This document shows positions 11,708 to 17,980 of a stretch of DNA of 64,000 nt, in pieces (positions within the stretch are counted from its first letter, which is position 1; each line of letters starts with the position of its first letter). The DNA lies in assembly GCA_025766275.1 (NCBI GenBank), contig JAFKAC010000147.1, forward strand, positions 50,699-114,698, given 5' to 3'. Origin of the DNA: Lactarius indigo. Lineage: Eukaryota; Basidiomycota; Agaricomycetes; Russulales; Russulaceae. The notes under the pieces were generated by a model. It was not told the origin of the DNA and searched no databases. It saw nothing but the letters and a program-made list of their open reading frames with translations. The translations under genes and the position numbers were made by a program.

Positions 11708-12390
11708 TCACCTCTTCTGGTGAGACGGGTGACAGTCCAACTGTCCAGGTTCCAGGGGTAGTAGACTTTGTACGCGGGGAGGAGGATAGCTCTATCCGGA
11801 CGATGGGGTCTTTGTGAACGACGGATCCAATGGTATTCTTCCCAAATACCAAAGTGGGTCAGGGTTGTCTTACTTCTCCACAAGAAGTCTTGGAAATACA
11901 AGGGGCTTGTCGAAACTTCGCTTATGCGCGTAAGCGGCTGGGAAAAATACAGGGTTTCAAGATTATGCCGATTTTGGTACAACAGAGAACAGTGTCTTCT
12001 AAACACGTCGAGTTCTCGGGGGGTTCGGGTTGGTAGGCTCTTGGTTACTAGGATAGCCTCAGGGAGATGACAATGGATTTCTCGGGGTTGGGTTTCAAGA
12101 TACTGAGCTTCGTCGCTGCTCGTGGAGTGCTGCCTTGCAGTCGGAGTTGCTTGGATACTGGGGTACACCGGTTCACTTGGACCGGCTTGGTTAATACTCG
12201 GAAGGGGGATCTGGGTGTTTGTAGCTCGACGAGCTCGGGGGACCCTTCTTGGGGTTACAGGGGTACTCGGGGTGGAGGCTATGGGCCGATCGTCCACTTG
12301 GAAGCGACGATGAGTTCTTCTTTGGGCGACGTGTGAGGATGCCAGGTTAATTGCCCAATGAATTGGATCCAGGGTTTGACTTGAAATTTG
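11704..12390 (-). CDS. Element B ORF3, AUG-less open frame overlapping gag
   Basis: Open from 12390 (just after TGA 12391-12393) to the TGA at 11704, about 228 codons without a single ATG. The first GTG is at 12297. The N-terminal part is basic and Ser/Thr/Pro-rich; the C-terminal 120 residues are rich in Trp, Tyr and Phe (IWEEYHWIRR, YYPWNLDSWTV) and look globular. The last codon overlaps the gag start as ATGA (11704-11707). I recognise no domain. Whether it is translated is inferred from length and composition only, since there is no second copy to compare. Confidence 0.55.
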   Translation of the reverse strand, partial: QISSQTLDPIHWAINLASSHVAQRRTHRRFQVDDRPIASTPSTPVTPRRVPRARRATNTQIPLPSINQAGPSEPVYPSIQATPTARQHSTSSDEAQYLETQPREIHCHLPEAILVTKSLPTRTPRELDVFRRHCSLLYQNRHNLETLYFSQPLTRISEVSTSPLYFQDFLWRSKTTLTHFGIWEEYHWIRRSQRPHRPDRAILLPAYKVYYPWNLDSWTVTRLTRRGE

Positions 12391-12392
12391 TC

Positions 12393-12414
12393 AAATTTTA
12401 CACTCGTAAAATTT
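12393..12414 (-). other. Hairpin with GAGU loop between ORF2 and ORF3
   Basis: Perfect 9-bp stem AAATTTTAC/GTAAAATTT around a loop that reads GAGT on the sense (minus) strand. The same loop occurs in two hairpins between ORF1 and ORF2. Confidence 0.65.
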
Positions 12415-12429
12415 ATCTCGACAATCTAT

Positions 12430-12463
12430 ACTATCTAGTCCTTTTCTCTATAAGGTAGATAGT
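12430..12463 (-). other. Hairpin containing the ORF2 stop codon
   Basis: ACTATCTA pairs with TAGATAGT (8 bp), continued inside by CCTT/AAGG after a 2-nt bulge. The ORF2 stop TAG (12435-12437) lies in the stem. Confidence 0.6.
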
Positions 12464-13418
12464 TAACTCCGGGGGACCACAACACTACGTTGGGGGGTGT
12501 CGGGGGAGTGTCGGGACGATAACCGCAGGTGCAGACTTCTTGAGAGCACCAACAGGGGCCTGAAGTCAGAGTCGGTCCCCAACCGTCGTTTGGGCTAGGT
12601 GGCTGGTTAGTATCTCCGTTATGTAGGGAGACGTCGGAGTCTGAAGATTCGTCTTCAGTTTCAGGGGAACTAGGGGGAAGCCGATCTGTAATTCGGCGGA
12701 GCAGGGGCGGAGTCCGGAAAGTTTCTCTAGCGTTGAGAATTGACACTAGTTCAGGGTCGTCAGAGGTTGAAGGGGGATAGTGCCAGATGCTAGGGTTGAC
12801 AAGGTTCCGGTCGGGGTTTGACAAGGTAGTTTCCCACACAGAGGTGGCGAAGGAGTAAGTGAGCTCCGAACTATCGGAGATGACTAGACGGGGGGCGGAG
12901 TCGGGGTGAATGACCACTCGAATTTCTTGGAAGGAAATCTGTATTTCCTGGTATGTGAGGCGGAGTCGGTCGACAAAGTGAAGAGAGAAACCGTCTTCGA
13001 GTTGCCGGACGTAGTGGTCACGACGAGGGGGAACGTGGACAAACCAAAGATAGTCACTTTTGGTCCACACTAGGAGTTGGTCTGTTGGATGGTTGGTGGC
13101 AGAGACGGAGTTTGAAAGGTGCCAATAAAGGAGTTGCTCGTCGGCAGCCTTGACGACTTCAGAAAGATCGTCAATAAACTCGTGGTAAACCCTTTCGGGG
13201 ATGACTTCTCCAAAGTCAAAGAGGTCGATAAGGGTGCGTAAGGCGGTAGGGGGTTCTGTCCAACAGTCAAGACGGGGGTTATCGACGAGATCGTAAGTGG
13301 AAGTGACGGGGTAGTAGCGGTCAAGTTGCCGCTGCCTGTGGGACTCGAAGTTAACTCGGGCTCGTGCGAGCCTTTGTTCTTCAGATAAGTTGAAGGTAAA
13401 TGGAGTAGAAGGCGGCAC
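12435..13418 (-). CDS. Element B ORF2, AUG-less open frame
   Basis: 327 codons with no ATG; the frame starts with GTG immediately after a TAA (13419-13421). The first two thirds are rich in aromatic and charged residues (LLYWHLSNSVS, YLWFVHVPPRRDHY), followed by an acidic Ser-rich linker and a short Cys cluster near the C-terminus (CWCSQEVCTCGY) that could bind metal. No known family recognised. It lies between ORF1 and ORF3, in a frame -1 to ORF1. With no AUG it needs a non-AUG start, reinitiation, bypass, or splicing to be made. Confidence 0.55.
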   Translation of the reverse strand: MPPSTPFTFNLSEEQRLARARVNFESHRQRQLDRYYPVTSTYDLVDNPRLDCWTEPPTALRTLIDLFDFGEVIPERVYHEFIDDLSEVVKAADEQLLYWHLSNSVSATNHPTDQLLVWTKSDYLWFVHVPPRRDHYVRQLEDGFSLHFVDRLRLTYQEIQISFQEIRVVIHPDSAPRLVISDSSELTYSFATSVWETTLSNPDRNLVNPSIWHYPPSTSDDPELVSILNARETFRTPPLLRRITDRLPPSSPETEDESSDSDVSLHNGDTNQPPSPNDGWGPTLTSGPCWCSQEVCTCGYRPDTPPTPPNVVLWSPGVNYLPYREKD

Positions 13419-13438
13419 TTAAATCACTCGATTTAAGT
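13417..13438 (-). other. Hairpin with GAGU loop at the ORF2 start
   Basis: 9-bp stem ACTTAAATC/GATTTAAGT with loop GAGT on the sense strand. The GTG of ORF2 (13416-13418) begins within the 3' arm. Confidence 0.65.
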
Positions 13439-13450
13439 CCAAAACCCAAA

Positions 13451-13500
13451 TAAGTAAACACTTACTTACTTTGCGTTGCACTTAAAACACTCGTTTCAAG
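13451..13500 (-). other. Two further hairpins in the ORF1-ORF2 gap
   Basis: 13481-13500: 8-bp stem with one G-U wobble in the RNA, loop GAGT. 13451-13468: 7-bp stem TAAGTAA/TTACTTA with loop GTGT in the RNA; this one covers a GTAAGT motif that could otherwise be a splice donor. Confidence 0.6.
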
Positions 13501-13517
13501 ACAAGGCAAATATATAA

Positions 13518-13534
13518 CCACTTATCTAAAGTGG
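13518..13534 (-). other. Hairpin with the ORF1 stop in its loop
   Basis: CCACTT/AAGTGG, 6 bp; the loop contains TAG (13526-13528), the ORF1 stop. Confidence 0.5.
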
Positions 13535-14803
13535 CTGATCGTCGGGGAAAGTGGAAATGAAACTAAAAGGGTCGGCAGGGATACGAGGCGAAAGGCAATA
13601 AGCAAGAAGGTGGGGGGCGGAACGAACCAAGTCTTCAAAGAAATAGGCCTGGTGGTAAGCGTAAATTTGTCCGTTAAAAGAGAAACGTAAGTGTCCGTAA
13701 GTAGTCACAATTCTTCCGTCCAAAAAGTCCTGGATCTCTAGGGTTACTAGAGAGTCGATATACCCTGCCCTGTGGACGTTAGCAAGGGGGGCGAAGACAC
13801 GTCTCAGGCCTTCCCTGAAGTCGTAGCGGATGGTTCCAAAGGGGGTGTCGGGGGAGGGAAGGTCGTAGATGGCCTTGGAACAGACGTACAGGGGGGGGAA
13901 GTCGGGGTGTTGAGCGGGGTCAACAATGCGTGGGAAGAGGGTGTAGACGTGGGGGGGAAGAAGACGAAAAGGGGTGACGGAAGGAAAGATCGGGGGGAAG
14001 GTAACGAGGGAGGTGGCGAGGGGAACTTTAGTGATCAGTTCCCGGAGAGTGGTGGAGGCGGGCCGCCAAGATTCTCCTTGAGGGGTGACGACGGCGATGT
14101 ACTGGTGGGGGTGTTCTCCTTGGTGAAGGAGGCAAGGAGGCGCCTGGTAGGCAGTGGCGCCAAGGGGGGGAAGGTTCTCTTGGTCGGGATGAGGGGCCGG
14201 AGGGAAAACAGGGCCTTGCTCTGCTACTCGCTCGTAGTTAATCGGCGAGTCGGGGGTTGCAAGGCGGGAGGGGATCGGGACAGGAGACGGAGAGCGACGA
14301 GGAGTCGGAGGAAGAACAGGAGGTGGCGAAGGAGAGCCACGAAGGGAAATAGGAGGGCGGGGGGTCGGGACTCGGAGGGGAGGCGCAGACTCGGCGCGGG
14401 GTTCAGGGGACAAGGGGACAAGGTTCCCGTTGAGGTCGATGATCTCGAGGACCTCTTCGTAGAACTGGGCGACACTGGGGGACGGGGGGCGAGGGGAAGG
14501 ACGAGGGGTGGCTTCTTCAGCCGGAGCGTAGGGGTAGACTAGTTCGGGGGTTGCGTCCCGAACAAGGGCAACAGGGGCGGGGGGCTCGTCACCACCGAAA
14601 GTGGCGGGGGTGTAGGGGGCGGTGAAGCGGAGGCTGTCAAGACGGACAGCAGAGGTGGAGGGAACAGGGGAGGCGCGGGAAAAGTCGAGGGGGCTACCTT
14701 GGTTGTCGAACTCCGACTGGTAGCTGGCGGAATCTCCGTCCCACTGACCGTACTGCGAGAAGTCGTACTCGTAGTTATAGTCAGCCACTGGAGCAGCCCA
14801 GAG
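13526..14803 (-). CDS. Element B ORF1, AUG-less open frame
   Basis: Open from 14803 (after TGA 14804-14806) to TAG at 13526. The first plausible near-cognate start is GTG at 14788, giving 420 aa; there is no ATG in the frame. N-terminal acidic Tyr-rich segment (DYNYEYDFSQYGQW), long Pro/Ser-rich middle with a KR-poor linker, and a more hydrophobic C-terminal part (about residues 240-410). It starts close after the primer-binding site, where gag would normally begin. No family recognised; could be a scaffold or leader protein, or a spacer kept open for scanning ribosomes. Confidence 0.55.
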   Translation of the reverse strand, partial: LWAAPVADYNYEYDFSQYGQWDGDSASYQSEFDNQGSPLDFSRASPVPSTSAVRLDSLRFTAPYTPATFGGDEPPAPVALVRDATPELVYPYAPAEEATPRPSPRPPSPSVAQFYEEVLEIIDLNGNLVPLSPEPRAESAPPLRVPTPRPPISLRGSPSPPPVLPPTPRRSPSPVPIPSRLATPDSPINYERVAEQGPVFPPAPHPDQENLPPLGATAYQAPPCLLHQGEHPHQYIAVVTPQGESWRPASTTLRELITKVPLATSLVTFPPIFPSVTPFRLLPPHVYTLFPRIVDPAQHPDFPPLYVCSKAIYDLPSPDTPFGTIRYDFREGLRRVFAPLANVHRAGYIDSLVTLEIQDFLDGRIVTTYGHLRFSFNGQIYAYHQAYFFEDLVRSAPHLLAYCLSPRIPADPFSFISTFPDDQPL

Positions 14804-14817
14804 TCAGTCTATTGGTT

Positions 14818-14827
14818 AGACTGTCCA
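14818..14827 (-). other. Putative self-primer binding site of element B
   Basis: The sense strand directly after the 5' LTR reads CT then TGGACAGTCT. Its complement AGACTGTCCA occurs in the LTR at 15018-15027 (sense strand), 35 nt downstream of the TATATAAG start, so the mRNA 5' end can anneal here. No obvious match to a normal tRNA 3' end (no CCA-complement TGG at position 1 of a recognisable tRNA). Confidence 0.65.
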
Positions 14828-14829
14828 AG

Positions 14830-15515
14830 TGTGATGACTCACTGTCACTCGACAGGGGGTCATGACGTAGGCAGAGACTGGGGGCTGAGAGGGTGTGGAG
14901 AAGAGGTGCTCGACGACAGAAGAACGCAAGATTCGCTCTTGGCTCAGTAGAGAGGTAGTGGCGCGCGATGAGCGGGGCACTCGAGGAGCTGTGAGGCAAG
15001 AGGGAGGATGTCACAAGTGGACAGTCTGAGGGACTGTCCGTAGAATTGCACCAGCTTATATACTACAGGGGGTGGTCTGTGCGTAGGTTTAGGGCAGGCT
15101 TAGGGCCCGTCCACGGGTGCTGCGCAGTACTGCGCATTGGAACATTCTAGAGACATCTAACAATAGAGTCCAATCAGAAGGGGTTTAAACATAGAACGAC
15201 TGCGCCGCAGTCAATGGCACAATCTTGCGTCAAGATGGCGTGATTCCGCAGTCAATGCGGGAATCCCCGAGGGATGGTGACTTGGTTGATTATCTTCGTT
15301 GATTGATCAACAATCAACCGTTGATAAGAACGCGTGTACACAACACGTGGCTTGAGAGACGTGACTGATCACGTGACAGATCACGTGATCGTTTGAGAAC
15401 AGAATTCAAACTCCGATTCGGAATTCCCCTTTAGGAAGGTGATTACATAAGACCGGGCCGACGCGGACCGGTCCTAAGCGCCCTTGAGTCACGACCGAGT
15501 TATAGGTTCGTGACA
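14830..15515 (-). repeat. 5' LTR of element B (686 bp)
   Basis: Promoter LTR for the minus-strand element. Sense-strand TATATAAG lies at 15055-15062. Downstream at 15018-15039 lies the hairpin GGACAGTC-CCTCA-GACTGTCC, whose second arm is the predicted mRNA 5' end. It contains one ATG on the sense strand (14861-14863) where the 3' LTR has GTG. Confidence 0.95.
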
Positions 15516-15520
15516 CGAGC
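15516..15520 (+). repeat. Target-site duplication CGAGC, right of element B
   Basis: Matches 5694-5698. Confidence 0.95.
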
Positions 15521-16223
15521 AGTGGCAGCGATGGAGGCTGCTGAGGCTGGCCATGACGACGACGATTACTACCTGGCACGCCACGCCTTCCTTTGAACGA
15601 AAAGCAACCCTGCTAATCCCAGCATCACACCCTGGCTTGTCAACTCCGACGGGTCCGCCATGTACCGAGGACGTGTGCGTGTACCGGGCGCCACCGACCA
15701 CCGCCCTTTCACCGCCGCTGACGACCCCGCGCACGTTATTGCGCCTGAGGGGTTCCGGGCGAACAGACGACCCCATCACATTCGATACCCCATCACCAGA
15801 CCCGACAGAGTAGAGCGGGACGCATCTCACGTCCAGATCATCAGAGGGGCAGACCCTCTCATATTGGGGGTCATACCGGGGTCTCCCCATTTGTACGGTA
15901 AGCCCCTCTATGCCAAGCCACACGTCAGCCCCGCACTACGCCCCACGTATCCGCATGAAGACCTCGTCATCTTCGCTGCGGACCGCATCATGGACCAGGC
16001 CCTCAACCGCATCAACAACGAGACCCTCACGGTGGAAGTTACGCACTACTGCGTGGCCAGCTTCGAGCTGGAACGACTTCGCACGAGAGTGGCTCAGCTG
16101 CGCGACATGATCGCTTGCGCGCAAAGCGACCGACAAGACTCCATCTATCGATTGGAGCGGGCCACGGCATTAGAGAGGATTGCCGACGAGCAGCGGGACT
16201 GGCAGCCGAGGGACTTTCGGTGA
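15516..16223 (+). pseudogene. 3' half of the A1 accessory coding region
   Basis: Continues the sequence cut at 5698. From [10 protein letters not shown] (15660) to the stop at 16221 it matches the A2 protein in the same frame with mostly silent changes. It ends in a predicted coiled coil (ELERLRTRVAQLRDMI, then [13 protein letters not shown]). One in-frame TGA occurs near 15594 where A2 has CGA. Confidence 0.7.
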
Positions 16224-16240
16224 GTCAGGGTCTCACGCTG

Positions 16241-16252
16241 AAAAGGGGGTGA
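16241..16252 (+). other. Polypurine tract of A1
   Basis: AAAAGGGGGTGA directly before the 3' LTR; A2 has AAAGGAGGGTGA at 24771-24782. Confidence 0.75.
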
Positions 16253-16793
16253 TGTAACGTTTCGGACTGTTTCGGGTGAGCATGAGTTTGATTACGGACC
16301 CTTACTGTACCGGTTGCAACTACGGCGGTAAGGTAGATTAGTTGCGGACTTTATCACGGTGATATGGTAGTGCGATAGGAGATACGATACAATTGCTGAC
16401 TGATGACCGACGCCACTAATACTGGTAGTAGTGGTACTAGGATTGAGTTACTTACGCAATACGTTGGACGCATACTTACTGTGACTCATAGCAGCGCTTC
16501 AAAGCCTGCTCGACTTGTATTTATAGTGTCTTGTGAAGACCAAGATACGCCATCTTGGTCTTCTTGAATCGTCACTTGCTTTCTGCTTCTCTCTCTCTCT
16601 CTCTCGCTCTCTCTCTTGTGTCATCTCTCGCCTCTGTCTATCGTCTATTAGAACAACCTTAGGTGTGCCTCCGCGCATTCACCAGAGTATACGCCTTGGA
16701 CCTCCGAGTCTTCAAGCAAGGACCTTTGACTAATGCTGAGTTGTTACCGCCTCTAACGAGCTCAAGTCGAGCTGACGTCATGACGGCGTTACA
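16253..16793 (+). repeat. 3' LTR of A1 (541 bp)
   Basis: TGTAACG...CGTTACA; clearly related to the A2 LTRs. Carries TATTTATA (16518) and the hairpin GAAGACCAAGAT/ATCTTGGTCTTC at 16535-16563; the second arm starts 34 nt from the TATA box. Confidence 0.9.
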
Positions 16794-17424
16794 TCGAGCC
16801 TTTGAGCTTAGACTACTGATCAACCGACTGACTTAGTACAGGTCATACTCAACGCCCCTGTAGTGGCATTACACAGGGTGTCTTCCAGGGTCTGTTTGCT
16901 GTGTCTCATAACAAATCTGTCACACCTCTGCGGGGGCGCGGTCTCCTGTAATGGCTTCCTGTCACGTGGCAGTCAACAGCCAAGTTGGATCGGCACTGTG
17001 TGCAACGACTCCTAAGGTCCTCTGTAACAGCTCCTACGCTAAGGTAGCTGAGTCTGTGGCAATCCCCCTGTGCTAAGGTGGGAAGGTCCTTCTGTAACAG
17101 CCCCTTGTGCTAAGGTGACTGAGTCTGTAGCAATGGACGAGCATGGAGGCCTAAGTCCAAAGGTCACGTGTCACTGGGCTGACCAGTAAGACAGGAAGAG
17201 GGTAAGATCGAAGTCAAGGGGAAGCCTGCACAGAGGCTGAGAGGGGAATGACCCAAAGAGGATGAGGGTCAAGGGTCAGAGGTTCTGGGTCAAGGACTTG
17301 AGTGCTGAAGGGACTGAGGCACTCAAGGAGTCAATAGAGATACAACGCAGATAATTGATTAAGCCAAAGCTAAGGAGCTAAGGCGCACTACAGGGTTCCT
17401 TATATAGTACAGGATTGCGCCTGA
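16794..17424 (+). other. Spacer between A1 and A2 with an imperfect tandem repeat
   Basis: No gene seen. A unit with AAGGTCCTCTGTAACAG... CTAAGGTAGCTGAGTCTG near 17015-17065 is repeated with changes near 17082-17136. The part 17190-17340 is rich in GAGG/GGTCA motifs. Probably old repeat debris. Confidence 0.5.
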
Positions 17425-17429
17425 GCGCA
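17425..17429 (+). repeat. Target-site duplication GCGCA, left of A2
   Basis: Repeated at 25315-25319. Confidence 0.95.
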
Positions 17430-17961
17430 TGTTACGTTTCGACTCGGACTGCTGTGCTCGTGACCCTTACTGTACCGGTTGCAACTACGGCGGTAAGGTA
17501 GATTAGTTGCGGACTTACTTACGGTGATACGGTAGCACGATAGGAGATACGGTACTGATAGCTGACTGAGGATGGACGCCACCGATACTAGTACTAGTAG
17601 TATTAGGGTTTGAGATACTTACGCGATACATTGGACGCTACCTACTGTGACTCATAGCAGCGCTTCTAAGCCTGCTCGTTTATGTATTTAAGTTGTCTTG
17701 TGAAGACCAAGATACGCCATCTTGGTCTTCTTGAATCGTCACTTGTTTCTCTTCTTTTGTCTTCGCCTCTCTATTCCTCTCGAACTCAGAGCAACTCCGA
17801 CTTCGTTCGTGAGCAACATAGTAGGACCTGCCGGTGTACCTCCGTGTATTCACCAAGGCAGCGGCTTGGACCTCCGTGTCTTCAAGTCGACGCTTCGATA
17901 TATCGCTAAGTCGTTACCACCCTTAGAGCTCAAGTCGAGCTAACATCGTGGCGACGTTACA
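17430..17961 (+). repeat. 5' LTR of A2
   Basis: TGTTACG...CGTTACA, 532 bp. Differs from the 3' LTR (24783-25314) by CCACCC against CCGCCC and ACATCG against ACGTCG near its 3' end. Confidence 0.97.
17685..17730 (+). promoter_or_regulatory. A2 LTR core promoter and start-site hairpin
   Basis: TATTTAAG at 17685, then the hairpin GAAGACCAAGAT (17702-17713), loop ACGCC, ATCTTGGTCTTC (17719-17730). The second arm begins 34 nt after the TATA start, the same distance as in the A1 LTR and both solo LTRs, and is taken as the mRNA 5' end. Confidence 0.7.
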
Positions 17962-17963
17962 TT

Positions 17964-17974
17964 AAGACCAAGAT
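17964..17974 (+). other. Self-primer binding site of A2
   Basis: AAGACCAAGAT lies 2 nt after the 5' LTR and is the exact reverse complement of ATCTTGGTCTT (17719-17729), the predicted first 11 nt of the mRNA. This is the arrangement known from Tf1, where the transcript end primes its own reverse transcription. Confidence 0.75.
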
Positions 17975-17980
17975 TCCATC

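Larger units (their letters stand above)
5699..15515 (-). mobile_element. Complete Ty3/gypsy chromovirus B with three extra 5' open frames, nested in A1
   Basis: 9817 bp, bounded by 686-bp LTRs (TG...CA) and a 5-bp target duplication CGAGC. The two LTRs differ at two positions, so the insertion is recent. Sense strand is minus. Order from its 5' LTR: ORF1, ORF2, ORF3, gag, pol (protease, RT, RNase H, integrase, chromodomain), polypurine tract. Gag and pol are intact. The 5' half is unusual: over 3.1 kb of AUG-free sequence with three long open frames separated by hairpins. It belongs to a different lineage from A1/A2: LTR sequence, Gag and accessory parts are unrelated. Confidence 0.95.
1..16793 (+). 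mobile_element. Ty3/gypsy chromovirus A1, 5'-truncated by the window edge and interrupted by element B
   Basis: Order gag, protease, reverse transcriptase, RNase H, integrase, chromodomain, accessory region, polypurine tract, 3' LTR, as in Tf1/sushi-like chromoviruses. It aligns along its whole visible length to the complete copy A2 (17430-25314). The 5' LTR and the start of the Gag extension lie left of the window. The accessory region is cut at 5698 and resumes at 15516, flanking element B. Pol carries several in-frame TGA codons where A2 has an Arg codon, so A1 is no longer autonomous. The base immediately after the 3' LTR starts TCGAG; the matching target duplication cannot be checked here. 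Confidence 0.95.

Noticed and set aside
13419..13470. A spliceosomal intron (GTAAGT donor) joining ORF1 and ORF2
   Set aside because: The donor lies after the ORF1 stop and no good acceptor (CAG/TAG) joins the frames; kept only as a possibility, since splicing with other sites cannot be excluded by eye.
13772..14542. 256-codon plus-strand frame opposite ORF1 of element B
   Set aside because: Gly/Arg-rich composition mirrors the Pro/Ser-rich ORF1 on the sense strand of the element; treated as a shadow.
16253..16793. 5' LTR of A2 or an independent solo LTR
   Set aside because: It is directly preceded by the polypurine tract and accessory region of A1, and A2 has its own LTR pair with a matching target duplication.
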